Assembly: GCF_003994485.1 (NCBI RefSeq) | Contig: NZ_RZNJ01000001.1 | Location: 561,765 to 625,764 of the forward strand | Source of the DNA: Arsenicitalea aurantiaca | Lineage (GTDB): Bacteria; Pseudomonadota; Alphaproteobacteria; Rhizobiales; Devosiaceae | Direction: 5' to 3' | Length of the DNA: 64,000 nt | Shown: positions 52,723-62,533 of the stretch, one piece after another | Position numbering within the stretch: position 1 is the first letter of the stretch | How the letters are laid out: the number at the start of each line of letters is the position of its first letter | Translations under genes and position numbers: made by a program | The notes under the pieces: model-generated | Databases searched by the model: none | What the model was told of the DNA's origin: nothing | Seen by the model: only the letters and a program-made list of their open reading frames with translations

Positions 52723-53788
52723 AAAGCGGCCCGAGCCGAGCCGGACCATGGTCTATGCAGCGCCCGTGCTTGCGGTGCTGCTGACGGCGATCGTCGGGGC
52801 GGCCATCTTCACCGCCATTGGTTATAACGGGGTAGGCGCGGTCCGGGAGATCTTCGTCACTCCCATCCTGAACCCGCTCAAATGGCAGGATCTTGGCATC
52901 AAGGCTGCGCCGCTGGTGCTGATCGCGGTCGGCCTCGCGATCGGATACCGGGCTAATGTCTGGAACATCGGCGCGGAGGGCCAGTACATTCTCGGCGGGC
53001 TGGCGGCGACGGCGGTTGCGCTTTCGACCCGAGACCTAGCAGGGCCCTGGATCCTGCCACTGATGGCGATTGCAGGGGTTGCAGGCGGAATGGCCTGGGC
53101 CGTCGTGCCTGCTGCGCTCAAGACACGTCTCAAAGTCAGCGAGATTCTGACGAGCCTGATGCTGACCTATGTGGCGATCCAGCTCCTCAACTATCTGGTG
53201 CTCGGCCCGTGGCGCGACCCGATGGGGTTCGGCTTCCCACAGACGCCACTTTTTACCGCCGACCAGGTACTACCCATCGTCGTGCCCCGGACGATCGTTC
53301 ACCTCGGCGTTCCGATCGCGCTCGTGGTCGCGCTTATCGCCTGGTTCGTCATGGCGCGTTCGCTTTTCGGGTTTCAGATCCGGGTCGTGGGCGCCGCGCC
53401 GCAGGCCGCGCGCTATGGCGGGTTTTCGGCCAACAAGACAATCTGGCTCGCCCTCATGGTCAGCGGCGGGCTCGCAGGGCTTGCGGGCATGCTCGAGGTC
53501 GCGGGCACCTTCCAGCGCATGGTGCCGGGCTTTCCGACCAATTACGGGTTTACCGCCATCATCGTTGCCTTTCTGGGCCGGCTGAACCCGCTCGGCATCA
53601 TCTTTGCCGGGTTCGCAATGTCGGTTGCGGTGGTGGGCGGCGAGGTGGCGCAGACGACGATCGGGCTGCCCAATGCGGCCGTCGGCATCTTCCAGTCGAT
53701 GATGCTCTTTTTCCTTCTCGCCAGCGACGTCCTCGTCCGTTACCGGTTCCGCCGGGTCGGCGCCCAGCCAGCGGGGAGCGCAGCATGA
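52706..53788 (+). CDS. ABC transporter permease (BmpA-type, first subunit)
   Basis: A 360-residue permease with about eight to ten helices and the family block IGYRANVWNIGAEGQYILGG. It starts with TTG at 52706, supported by GGAGG 5 bases upstream. It overlaps the ATPase gene by 17 bp and the second permease by 4 bp. It would form the membrane channel with the next gene. By context it imports purine bases or nucleosides; this is inferred. Confidence 0.9.
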   Translation: MQWKLEKRPEPSRTMVYAAPVLAVLLTAIVGAAIFTAIGYNGVGAVREIFVTPILNPLKWQDLGIKAAPLVLIAVGLAIGYRANVWNIGAEGQYILGGLAATAVALSTRDLAGPWILPLMAIAGVAGGMAWAVVPAALKTRLKVSEILTSLMLTYVAIQLLNYLVLGPWRDPMGFGFPQTPLFTADQVLPIVVPRTIVHLGVPIALVVALIAWFVMARSLFGFQIRVVGAAPQAARYGGFSANKTIWLALMVSGGLAGLAGMLEVAGTFQRMVPGFPTNYGFTAIIVAFLGRLNPLGIIFAGFAMSVAVVGGEVAQTTIGLPNAAVGIFQSMMLFFLLASDVLVRYRFRRVGAQPAGSAA

Positions 53789-54714
53789 CCACGGAAATGC
53801 TGATCGCGATCATCATTACCGTCATCGGGGCCTCGACGCCGATCCTGATCGCGGCGCTCGGCGAACTGGTCGTCGAAAAGAGCGGTGTGCTCAATCTGGG
53901 CGTCGAAGGCATGATGTTGATCGGGGCGGTCACCGGGTTTGCCGTGACCTTCACCACGGGCAATCCTTGGCTCGGCATTGCATGTGCCGCCTTTGCCGGC
54001 ATGGCGTCCTCGATGATCTTTGCGTTCCTGACGCTATCGCTCTCGGCCAATCAGGTGGCCACGGGCCTCGCGCTCACCATTTTCGGCACGGGCTATTCAT
54101 CCCTGTTCGGGCAGGCCTTCACCGGCAGACCGATTACCCCGTTCCGGTCGATCTTTCCGCCCGAACTCGCGACCGATCCTGTTCTGCGCCTCATCTTCGG
54201 GCACAGTCCTCTTGTCTATTTCTCCCTCATCATGGTCGTTGCGGTCTGGTGGTTCCTCACCCGCAGCCGGGCCGGGCTCATCCTGCGCGCCGTGGGCGAG
54301 AACGATCTTTCCGCTCATTCGATCGGATATTCGGTGATCGGGGTGCGCTATGCGGCCGTCGCCTTCGGCGGGGCCATGGCCGGTATCGCCGGCAGCTGCT
54401 TTCCGCTGCTGCTTACCCCGCAATGGGCCGAACGGATGACCGCAGGGCGCGGATGGATTGCGCTGGCGCTCGTCGTTTTCGCCGCCTGGCGTCCGTTCCG
54501 CCTCCTCGCCGGCGCTTATCTCTTCGGGCTCGTCATGACGCTCGAGCTCTATGCGAAGGCGTCGGGCGGCGCCTTCTCCTTCCTTCCCGCCGAGCTCTGG
54601 GCCTCGCTGCCCTATCTCGCAACGATCTTGGTGCTGGTCCTCATCTCGCTCCGGCGAGCGGGCCATTCCAATGCCCCGGCCTGCCTCGGCAAGCCATTCA
54701 TGCCTGCCAGCTAA
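53785..54714 (+). CDS. ABC transporter permease (BmpA-type, second subunit)
   Basis: A 309-residue permease of the same superfamily, shorter than its partner, with the conserved KSGVLNLGVEGMMLIGAV block and GENDLSAHSIGY between helices. It starts at the ATGA overlap with the first permease. The pair forms a heterodimeric channel as in YufPQ-like or NupPQ-like importers. Confidence 0.9.
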   Translation: MTTEMLIAIIITVIGASTPILIAALGELVVEKSGVLNLGVEGMMLIGAVTGFAVTFTTGNPWLGIACAAFAGMASSMIFAFLTLSLSANQVATGLALTIFGTGYSSLFGQAFTGRPITPFRSIFPPELATDPVLRLIFGHSPLVYFSLIMVVAVWWFLTRSRAGLILRAVGENDLSAHSIGYSVIGVRYAAVAFGGAMAGIAGSCFPLLLTPQWAERMTAGRGWIALALVVFAAWRPFRLLAGAYLFGLVMTLELYAKASGGAFSFLPAELWASLPYLATILVLVLISLRRAGHSNAPACLGKPFMPAS

Positions 54715-54740
54715 CACTGATGTCATCCAGGGAGACGACC

Positions 54741-55823
54741 ATGACAATCATCACCCGCCGCACGGCCCTCAAGATCGGCGGTGCCGGCCTCGCGCTGCCG
54801 CTGCTGGGCAGCCGCGCCTTTGCCCAGGACGAGCCGCTCAAGATCGGCTTCGTCAATGTCGGTCCGCGCGACGACAATGGCTGGACCTATGGCCACTATG
54901 TCGGAATGCAGGCGCTCGAAGAGGAATTCGGCGACCGGATCGAGACGACCTTCGTCGAGAACGTTGCCGAGGGTCCCGATTGCGAGCGCGTGCTGCGCGA
55001 ACTGGCCCAGCAGGGCCACAAGCTGATCTTTGCGACCAGCTTCGGGTTCGGCGACTATGTCATCCGCGTCGCGCGCGAGTTCCCGGACGTGATCTTCGAG
55101 CACGCAACCGGTTACCAGCGTTCGGAGAACGTCGGTACCTACAATGCCCGCTTCCACGAAGGCCGCGCCGTGATCGGCACCATCGCCGGGCATATGACCG
55201 AGACCAACCTCATCGGGTATATCGGCTCGTTCCCGATCCCCGAAGTGAACATGGGCATCAACGCTTTCACGCTCGCGGCCCAGAAGGTCAATCCGGACAT
55301 CGAAGTCCGCGTCGTCTGGCTCTCCACCTGGAACGATCCCGCTCGCGAAGCCGACGCGGCGCGTGCGCTGATCGATCAGGGCTGCGACATTCTCGTGCAG
55401 CATACCGACGGCCCGGCGGCCCTGCAGGTCGCTGAGGAGCGTGGCATCATTGGCGGCTTCGGCCAGGGTGCCGATATGAGCGCCTTCGCGCCCAATGCGC
55501 ACCTGTCCGCCATCATCGATATCTGGGGCCCGCACTACATCGCGGCCACCCAGAAGGTGCTCGACGGTACCTGGGAGTCGGGTGACAGCTGGCCTGGATT
55601 GGCTGAAGGCGAAGTGGTCATCGGCGACTACAACGAGAAGATCCCCGCCGATGTCGTTGAAGCGGCAGAAGCCGTGCGTCTCGGCATCATCGACGGCTCG
55701 ATCGATCCCTTCACCGGCCCGATCGTTGACAACACCGGCACCGAGCGCGTCGCCGAGGGCGAGACGATCGATGATGCGGGCCTCTGGGCGATGGACTGGT
55801 ACGTGCAGGGCGTCCAGTCGTAG
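54741..55823 (+). CDS. BMP-family substrate-binding protein
   Basis: A 360-residue periplasmic binding protein. Residues 1-28 form a signal peptide with RRTALKIGG and cut after AFA, possibly Tat-type. The BMP (PF02608) blocks are IGFVNVGPRDDNGWTYGH, FATSFGFGDYVIRVA and QHTDGPAALQVAEERG. BMP proteins bind purine nucleosides or related ligands. It is 26 bp after the second permease with a good ribosome site, and followed by a palindromic terminator. Confidence 0.91.
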   Translation: MTIITRRTALKIGGAGLALPLLGSRAFAQDEPLKIGFVNVGPRDDNGWTYGHYVGMQALEEEFGDRIETTFVENVAEGPDCERVLRELAQQGHKLIFATSFGFGDYVIRVAREFPDVIFEHATGYQRSENVGTYNARFHEGRAVIGTIAGHMTETNLIGYIGSFPIPEVNMGINAFTLAAQKVNPDIEVRVVWLSTWNDPAREADAARALIDQGCDILVQHTDGPAALQVAEERGIIGGFGQGADMSAFAPNAHLSAIIDIWGPHYIAATQKVLDGTWESGDSWPGLAEGEVVIGDYNEKIPADVVEAAEAVRLGIIDGSIDPFTGPIVDNTGTERVAEGETIDDAGLWAMDWYVQGVQS

Positions 55824-55835
55824 GACTGAAAGTAC

Positions 55836-55859
55836 GATGAGGGGGGCGCCCCCCTCATC
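55836..55859. terminator. Perfect 24-bp palindrome after the BMP gene
   Basis: GATGAGGGGGGC followed by its exact complement, with no spacer, lies 13 bp after the stop. It can form a very strong hairpin, though with no U-run. Confidence 0.6.
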
Positions 55860-55871
55860 CGACCCCGCGGG

Positions 55872-55952
55872 CCACCTTCTCCCACAAGGGGAGAGGGAAG
55901 ACGCGCGGGGCGCTCCCGGTCGACAACCCTCTCCCCTTGTGGGAGAGGGTGG
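55872..55952. repeat. Inverted repeat element between transporter and puuD
   Basis: Two 26-bp arms (55872-55897 and 55927-55952) are inverted copies matching 25 of 26 bases around a 29-bp spacer; their core is CTCTCCCCTTGTGGGAGAGG. This type of CTCTCCCC-rich palindrome is a common dispersed intergenic repeat in Hyphomicrobiales. It encodes nothing. Confidence 0.75.
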
Positions 55953-56040
55953 ATCGCGCGCAACGCGAGAGGGGTGAGAGGGGCGCCACATGCGTCCACG
56001 CACCCGACCCCACCGCCAGAAGCGGCACTAGAGTACAAGC

Positions 56041-57264
56041 ATGACTGATTTCGCGATCTTCTGGGAATGGCTCAGCTTCGCCGCACGGTGGCTGCACGTG
56101 ATCACGGCCATCGCCTGGATAGGCTCGTCCTTTTATTTCATCGCGCTCGACCTCGGCCTGCGTAAGACGCCGAGCCTGCCGCCGCTTGCCCATGGCGAGG
56201 AGTGGCAGGTGCATGGCGGGGGCTTTTATCACATCAACAAATATCTGGTTGCGCCCGATTTCCTGCCCGAACACCTGACCTGGTTCAAATGGGAAAGCTA
56301 CGCGACCTGGCTTTCCGGGTTCACGCTGCTCGTCATCGTCTACTATGTCGGTGCCGACCTCTATCTCATCGACCGAAACGTTCTCGACGTGCCGCAGTGG
56401 GGTGCGATCCTGATCTCGATCGGTTCGATCGCCCTGGGCTGGGTACTTTACGACGCGCTCTGCAAGTCCCCGCTCGGCAACAGCCAGAACGGGTTGATGC
56501 TGATCCTGTTCGCCATCCTCACTGCCATGGCCTGGGCCTATACGCAGGTGTTCACCGGCCGTGCGGCAATGCTGCATATGGGGGCATTTACCGCCACGAT
56601 CATGAGCGCCAACGTGTTCATGATCATCATCCCGAACCAGAAAAAGGTCGTGGCGACGCTGAAAGCCGGCGGCGTGCCGGACGCGATCTACGGGAAAATT
56701 GCCAAGCAGCGCTCGCTCCACAACAACTACCTGACGCTCCCCGTCATTTTCTTCATGCTCTCGAGCCACTATCCGCTGGCTTTCGCAACGCAGTACAACT
56801 GGCTGATCGCGAGCCTGATCTTCCTCGTGGGCGTCGTCATCCGGCACTATTTCAATACCCGCCATGCCCGTAAGGGCAACCCGCACTGGACCTGGGCAGT
56901 GGCTGTGGTGCTCTTTCTCGTCATCGCATGGCTCTCGACGGCGCCCAAATTTGACGCGGGCGCAAACAGTGTCGCTTCGGCCAGTGCGGAGCGGTTCATG
57001 CAGGCCAGCCATTTCGAGGCGGCGCGCGACACGGTCCTCACGCGCTGTTCGATGTGCCATACGGCCGAGCCCGTCTGGGACGGCGTCCATCAGGCGCCCA
57101 AGAACGTTCACCTCGATACCGAAGCGGCCATCGCCAATCATGCCCATGAGATCGTGATGCAGTCGGGCTGGTCGCACGCGATGCCGCCGGGCAATCTGAC
57201 CGGCATGACCGATGCCGAGCGGGCGTTGCTGGTCGCCTGGTTCCGCGAAGGGCAGGGACGATGA
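56041..57264 (+). CDS. puuD: Membrane urate hydroxylase
   Basis: A 407-residue inner-membrane protein: an N-terminal domain with about eight helices (beginning with EWLSFAARWLHVITAIAWIG) and a C-terminal soluble cytochrome c domain with heme motif CSMCH near residue 338 and a distal Met in HAMPPGN. PuuD oxidises urate to 5-hydroxyisourate and feeds electrons to the respiratory chain, replacing cofactor-free uricase. It overlaps guaD by 4 bases. Confidence 0.95.
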   Translation: MTDFAIFWEWLSFAARWLHVITAIAWIGSSFYFIALDLGLRKTPSLPPLAHGEEWQVHGGGFYHINKYLVAPDFLPEHLTWFKWESYATWLSGFTLLVIVYYVGADLYLIDRNVLDVPQWGAILISIGSIALGWVLYDALCKSPLGNSQNGLMLILFAILTAMAWAYTQVFTGRAAMLHMGAFTATIMSANVFMIIIPNQKKVVATLKAGGVPDAIYGKIAKQRSLHNNYLTLPVIFFMLSSHYPLAFATQYNWLIASLIFLVGVVIRHYFNTRHARKGNPHWTWAVAVVLFLVIAWLSTAPKFDAGANSVASASAERFMQASHFEAARDTVLTRCSMCHTAEPVWDGVHQAPKNVHLDTEAAIANHAHEIVMQSGWSHAMPPGNLTGMTDAERALLVAWFREGQGR

Positions 57265-58559
57265 CCCGCACGCTACTGCGCGGGCGGGTGCTCGAATTTG
57301 TTGCGGAGCCGCAGGGGCCTGATGATCAGGCGAGCTATCGCCTGATCGAGGATGGCGCGATCCTGATCGAAAATGGCCGGATCGTGCAGACCGGGCCGTT
57401 CTCGACCGCGCTGGCCGAGAGCGCCGAGGTGATCGATCATCGGCCGCACCTCCTGCTGCCCGGCTTCATCGACGCCCATATCCATTTCCCGCAGATGCAG
57501 GTGATCGGTTCCTACGCCGCGGCACTGCTCGAATGGCTCGAAAAATACACCTTCATCGCCGAGCAGCGCTTTGCCGATCCCGAGCACGCGGAGCGGATCG
57601 CCTCCCGCTTTTTCGATGAGCTGATCCGGCACGGAACGACCACCGCGGCGGCCTATTGCTCGGTCCATCCGCAATCGGTCGATGCGTTCTTTTCAGAGGC
57701 CGGCAAGCGCAACATGGCCATGATCGGCGGCAAGGTCATGATGGACCGCAATGCCCCCGAGGCACTGCGTGACACGCCGCAGACAGGCTTCGATGACACC
57801 GTTCGCCTGATCGAGGCCTGGCATGGACGGGGCCGGGCGCATTACGCGATAACGCCCCGCTTTGCGATCACGTCGAGCCCGGAGCAGATGGAAATGGCCC
57901 AGGCGCTGGCCCAGTCCTATCCCGATTGCCACATCCAGACTCATCTCTCGGAGAATCTCGACGAGATCGCTTTTGCCAGGAGCCTCTACCCGAACCTGAG
58001 GGACTATACGGGCATCTATGAGCATTACGGCCTGCTCGGGCCGAAGACGCTGCTCGGTCATGCGATCCACCTCTCAGAGCGGGAGGTGAGCCTGCTCGCC
58101 GAAACCCGGTCGGTCGCGGTCTTCTGTCCGACCTCCAACCTCTTCATCGGTTCTGGCCTCTTCGATCTCGATCGCTTGCGGCGGGCTGACGTTCGGATCG
58201 CCGTTGCGACCGATGTCGGCGGGGGCACCAGCTACTCGATGTTGCGAACGCTCGACGAGGGTTACAAGGTCCTGCAGCTGCGCGGGCAGCGGCTGGATCC
58301 GCTCCGTTCGATCTATATGGCGACACTGGGAAATGCCCGTGCGCTGGGGCTCGAGGACGAAATCGGGACGTTGAGGGCTGGCTCGGCGGCGGACATCGTC
58401 GTTTTGGACGCGCGGGCGACCCCGCAGATGGACCTGCGGATGGAAACGGTCGAAACGCTGGCCGAAGAGCTGTTTCTGCTCCAGACCTGCGGCGACGACC
58501 GGGCAGTGCGGGAAACCTATGTGGCCGGCCGGCCGCTGAAGGGCATGCTCGCGCCCTGA
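57261..58559 (+). CDS. guaD: Guanine deaminase
   Basis: A 432-residue amidohydrolase that converts guanine to xanthine. The metal motif is GFIDAHIHFPQMQVIG, with later ligands in CHIQTHLSEN and GHAIHLSEREV and the final aspartate in ATDVGGGTSYSML. The start is the ATGA overlap with puuD, so urate oxidation and guanine deamination are co-translated. Confidence 0.95.
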   Translation: MTRTLLRGRVLEFVAEPQGPDDQASYRLIEDGAILIENGRIVQTGPFSTALAESAEVIDHRPHLLLPGFIDAHIHFPQMQVIGSYAAALLEWLEKYTFIAEQRFADPEHAERIASRFFDELIRHGTTTAAAYCSVHPQSVDAFFSEAGKRNMAMIGGKVMMDRNAPEALRDTPQTGFDDTVRLIEAWHGRGRAHYAITPRFAITSSPEQMEMAQALAQSYPDCHIQTHLSENLDEIAFARSLYPNLRDYTGIYEHYGLLGPKTLLGHAIHLSEREVSLLAETRSVAVFCPTSNLFIGSGLFDLDRLRRADVRIAVATDVGGGTSYSMLRTLDEGYKVLQLRGQRLDPLRSIYMATLGNARALGLEDEIGTLRAGSAADIVVLDARATPQMDLRMETVETLAEELFLLQTCGDDRAVRETYVAGRPLKGMLAP

Positions 58560-58693
58560 GCCTTGCAGATCATGCAAATGACGCATTCCGGGCAGCGAAG
58601 GGCTTGAGCCGGGCGCGTCACTGTGTCACGACCCTGTTGCCGTACCGGCGGGGACGCCGGCGGGGTCATGCGCATCCAAGGAGTTTCGTGCCA

Positions 58694-60856
58694 ATGCCCA
58701 ACTATCTCGACAAGCGCGGCCTGAAGGTCGATGCGGCGCTCGCCGCTTTCGTGGAGACAGAAGCGCTGGCTGGCACGGGCGTCTCTGCCGAAGACTTCTG
58801 GTCCGGCCTCGAGAGCCTCGTTTCGCGCTTCTCACAACGCAATCGCGAACTGCTGAAGATCCGGGACCGCCTGCAGAGCGAGATCGACGACTGGCACCGA
58901 TCGCACGGTCCCGCGACCGCGGACCTTGCGGGCTACGAGCAGTTCCTGCGCGACATCGGGTACCTCGTCGAGGAGCCCGGAGAGTTCACGATCGAAACTG
59001 AGGGTCTGGATCCCGAAATTTCCAGCCTCTGCGGTCCGCAGCTCGTCGTGCCCGTTTCCAATGCGCGTTACGCCCTCAACGCTGCCAATGCCCGGTGGGG
59101 CAGCCTCTACGATGCGCTCTACGGCACGGATGCCGTATCCCGCGATGGCGATCTCGCCCCCGGCCGCGGCTTCAACGCCGCGCGGGGAGCGGCGGTCGTT
59201 GCCCGCGCAGCGGAGTTCCTCGACGATAGCTTTCCTCTGGCCAAGGGCAGCCACCGGGACGTGACCGCTTATACCGTCCTCGATACGGCCGGTGTTGCGG
59301 CGCTCGTGCTCGATACGACGGCCGGTCCGACGACGCTCGCCGACAAGACCCAGTTCGCCGGTTATCGCGAGGACGGCGGGCGCGCAGGGATCCTGCTGGT
59401 GCATAACGGGCTCCACGCCGAACTCGTACTCGATCGGGAGAACCCGATCGGTGCGCACCACCCGGCAGGGCTTGCCGACATCGTGCTCGAAAGCGCGCTG
59501 ACGACCATCCAGGATTGCGAGGATTCGGTTGCCGCCGTCGATGCGGAAGACAAGATCGGCGTTTACCGCAACTGGCTCGGGCTGATGACCGGCTCGCTCG
59601 TCGAGCGCTTCGAGAAGGGCGGCAAGACTGTCGAGCGGCGGCTGAACCCCGATCTCACCTTCACTGCGCCGGACGGAAAGCCGCTCGTTCTTAAAGGGCG
59701 CGCCCTGTTGCTCGTGCGGAATGTCGGGCATCTGATGACCACGCGAGCCGTGCTCGACGCCGAGGATCGCCCGATAGGCGAGGGCCTGCTCGACGCCGCG
59801 ATCACCGTACTCTGCGCCAAGAGCGATCGCACCAATTCCCGCACCGGCGCGATCTATGTGGTCAAGCCCAAGATGCATGGGCCCGACGAAGTGGCGTTCG
59901 CCTGCGAGATCTTCGGTGCTGTCGAAGAGATGCTGGGGCTCAAGCCCAACACCGTCAAGATCGGGATCATGGACGAGGAGCGGCGCACCTCCGCCAATCT
60001 CAAGGCCGCAATCCATGCTGCGCGAGAGCGCGTCTTCTTCATCAATACCGGCTTCCTCGACCGGACCGGTGATGAAATTCACACCGCGATGGAAGCCGGC
60101 CCCGTGCTGCGCAAGGACGACATCAAGTCCGAGCGCTGGATTTCGGCCTATGAGGACCGCAACGTGCTGATCGGGCTCGCCTGCGGCTTTTCGGGCCGGG
60201 CGCAGATCGGCAAAGGCATGTGGGCGCGGCCTGATGACATGGCCGAGATGCTGAAGCAGAAGATCGGTCATCCGCGTTCGGGCGCCAATTGTGCGTGGGT
60301 CCCGAGCCCGACCGCCGCGACGCTCCATGCCCTTCACTATCATGCCGTCAATGTGTTCGAGGCGCAGAAGCGGCGGCATAACGAGCCGACCCCCGGTCTG
60401 GAGACGCTCTTTTCCATGCCGGTTCTCGATGCCACGACACTGGCCCACGACCAGATCGTGCGTGAACTCGAGAATAACGCGCAGGGCATTCTGGGTTATG
60501 TGGTGCGCTGGGTGCAACAGGGCGTAGGCTGCTCGAAGGTGCCCGACCTCAACAATGTCGCCCTCATGGAAGACCGTGCGACCTGCCGCATATCGAGCCA
60601 GGCGGTGGCGAACTGGCTGCGCCATGGGCTCGTCTCCAAGGAAGAGGTCACCGACACGTTCGAGAGGATGGCGAGCGTCGTCGACCAGCAGAACGCGGGC
60701 GATCCGCTTTACCGCCCGATGGCCGGCAACTTCCAGTCCGTCGCGTTTCAGGCGGCGCTCGATCTGGCGCTGCATGGAGCCGACCAGCCCTCGGGCTATA
60801 CCGAGCCGATCCTCCATGCCCGGCGTGAAAAGGTGAAGGCCCGGGACGCCGTCTGA
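58694..60856 (+). CDS. glcB: Malate synthase G
   Basis: A 720-residue single-chain malate synthase that condenses glyoxylate with acetyl-CoA. Diagnostic blocks are GRGFNAARGAAVVARAAEF, SVAAVDAEDKIGVYRNWLGL and KPKMHGPDEVAFACEIFG. The start at 58694 is set by AAGGAG about 10 bases upstream and by the normal G-isoform length. Isocitrate lyase is not in the window; the surrounding genes make glyoxylate from allantoin, so it likely consumes that pool. Confidence 0.95.
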   Translation: MPNYLDKRGLKVDAALAAFVETEALAGTGVSAEDFWSGLESLVSRFSQRNRELLKIRDRLQSEIDDWHRSHGPATADLAGYEQFLRDIGYLVEEPGEFTIETEGLDPEISSLCGPQLVVPVSNARYALNAANARWGSLYDALYGTDAVSRDGDLAPGRGFNAARGAAVVARAAEFLDDSFPLAKGSHRDVTAYTVLDTAGVAALVLDTTAGPTTLADKTQFAGYREDGGRAGILLVHNGLHAELVLDRENPIGAHHPAGLADIVLESALTTIQDCEDSVAAVDAEDKIGVYRNWLGLMTGSLVERFEKGGKTVERRLNPDLTFTAPDGKPLVLKGRALLLVRNVGHLMTTRAVLDAEDRPIGEGLLDAAITVLCAKSDRTNSRTGAIYVVKPKMHGPDEVAFACEIFGAVEEMLGLKPNTVKIGIMDEERRTSANLKAAIHAARERVFFINTGFLDRTGDEIHTAMEAGPVLRKDDIKSERWISAYEDRNVLIGLACGFSGRAQIGKGMWARPDDMAEMLKQKIGHPRSGANCAWVPSPTAATLHALHYHAVNVFEAQKRRHNEPTPGLETLFSMPVLDATTLAHDQIVRELENNAQGILGYVVRWVQQGVGCSKVPDLNNVALMEDRATCRISSQAVANWLRHGLVSKEEVTDTFERMASVVDQQNAGDPLYRPMAGNFQSVAFQAALDLALHGADQPSGYTEPILHARREKVKARDAV

Positions 60857-60863
60857 CCGATTG

Positions 60864-60886
60864 CCCCTCCTCGCTCCGGGGAGGGG
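60864..60886. terminator. Short hairpin between glcB and CocE-like gene
   Basis: CCCCTCC, 9-base loop, GGAGGGG sits between the convergent stops without a U-run. It is a modest terminator candidate. Confidence 0.4.
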
Positions 60887-62527
60887 TCACTCCCTCAGAT
60901 CATAAACCGGCAGGCTGATTGCGGTCGGCCGGGTGGGGTCGTGAAAGATTTCCATGAACGAAGGGACGAGGGTGGTCGTCGTGCCCGCAGGCTCGTCGGT
61001 GCCTGTGTTCCGGGCATAGCGCGGATGCGCTCCCGAAGAGATCTGCAAGCGCAGGGAATGGTCACGCTTGAAGCAATGGGCGGTGGCATGGAGCTTGAAC
61101 TGCAGTCGCCAGATGTCGTCCGGCACGGCCGGCGCGGCCGACGTCATGCGTATGAAGCCGTCGCAGATGTTGGTCGATATGCCGTCCGGTGAGACGTCGC
61201 AGAGCTTCACGAAGAAATCGGCATTCGGGATGGATGCCCTCGCGTAAAGGGTCACCCGCACGTTTCCGATGACCGTCAGCGGCACGTTCAGCGGCTCGGA
61301 GGTATAGACCAGCACGTCCGCACGGGCTTCGAGCGTTTTCTGGTCAACTGGTCCTGCGCCGGTGAAGGCAAAGATCGCGCCGCCGAGATTGGGGGTCGGC
61401 CTGCGCGGATCATATCGGTAGCGATCGGGCTCCGACGCACGCACCGGGCGCCGCGACAGGACCTTGTCGGGATGGATGTGCCAGATCTGGTCGTCGGCGG
61501 GCCCCGGCGGGTAGGCGTCGAAGTCCCGCCATTCGTTCATGCCGGAAATCTCGAGCCGCACCGGCCTTTCGCGCAGGCCTTCCCGCTCACCCAGAAGGTG
61601 GGCCCGCATCCAGGTCAGCGTTTCCCGGATCGAGGCGCCCTGAAGCGCATTCGAGACGTGGTACCAGTTGCCGATCGTCAGGTAGGGCGTGTGCCCGCTA
61701 TAGGTCAGCGTCTCGTAGTCACGCAGCAACTGGTCGACCATGAAATCGTACCAGCCCGAGATGAAATGGTTGGGCGGCGTGCGCGGCCCCAGCCGATGGG
61801 TGTGGTCCAGATCCTCCCAGAACGCGTCATTGCCGATGGCCTCCGTCATCCAGCGGCGCCAGAAGCCTACTTCTCGGCCCACCACGCGCTTGTCCGCATC
61901 GATGAGGGGAAGGGTCATGGAGGCTTTCTGTGTCCGCCGTTCGATGCCGCCCGAGAACATGCGCCGGGCGATGGTGGCGGGGTTTTTCCTCAGGCCCTCG
62001 ACAGTCTGCAGCCAGCCCAGCCACAGCCCCAGATGGAAGGCCCCACCGGGAAAGACCACACTTCGAAACTCGGAGCTCGAAACCTTGGTCGCCATGGCGG
62101 CGCCCTTGGGGAGGGCATCGCAGATCGCCCATTGCGCATAGCCCAGATAGGATGGGCCGGTGGTGCCGAGCCGCCCATCGTAGAAGGGCTGGGCCTTGAG
62201 CCAGGCGAGGGTTGCAAGGCCATCGGCGCGTTCATTGGTCAGCGGATCAAACTCGCCCTCCGAGCTGCCCGTGCCCCTGCAGGCCTGCAGGACGACATTG
62301 AACCCGCGCTCGGCATAAGCCTCGGCGACGGTTGCAAAGCCCTTGGTGCCGTAGGGAACGCGCATGAGGAGGGTTGGATAATCGCCGGACTTTCGCGGAC
62401 GATGGATTTCGGTGGAAAGCGAGATGCCGTCGGGCATCTTGACCATCTCCGTTTCGGGACGACGCGCCCGACCGGTCCGCTTGGGCAGATCGTAGAGCCG
62501 GGCTAGAAAATGGCTGGCAATGCTCAT
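60887..62527 (-). CDS. CocE/NonD-family alpha/beta hydrolase
   Basis: A 546-residue protein of the X-Pro dipeptidyl-peptidase/CocE family: an alpha/beta hydrolase with nucleophile Ser126 in TGPSYLGYAQW, a helical cap and a C-terminal jelly-roll domain (from about 360). Members cleave esters or amides, including acylase-type activity. No signal peptide is visible. It is downstream of the adenine deaminase gene on the same strand with 6 bp between, so it may be co-transcribed, but its link to purines is not clear. Confidence 0.85.
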   Translation of the reverse strand: MSIASHFLARLYDLPKRTGRARRPETEMVKMPDGISLSTEIHRPRKSGDYPTLLMRVPYGTKGFATVAEAYAERGFNVVLQACRGTGSSEGEFDPLTNERADGLATLAWLKAQPFYDGRLGTTGPSYLGYAQWAICDALPKGAAMATKVSSSEFRSVVFPGGAFHLGLWLGWLQTVEGLRKNPATIARRMFSGGIERRTQKASMTLPLIDADKRVVGREVGFWRRWMTEAIGNDAFWEDLDHTHRLGPRTPPNHFISGWYDFMVDQLLRDYETLTYSGHTPYLTIGNWYHVSNALQGASIRETLTWMRAHLLGEREGLRERPVRLEISGMNEWRDFDAYPPGPADDQIWHIHPDKVLSRRPVRASEPDRYRYDPRRPTPNLGGAIFAFTGAGPVDQKTLEARADVLVYTSEPLNVPLTVIGNVRVTLYARASIPNADFFVKLCDVSPDGISTNICDGFIRMTSAAPAVPDDIWRLQFKLHATAHCFKRDHSLRLQISSGAHPRYARNTGTDEPAGTTTTLVPSFMEIFHDPTRPTAISLPVYDLRE

Positions 62528-62533
62528 CGGGGC

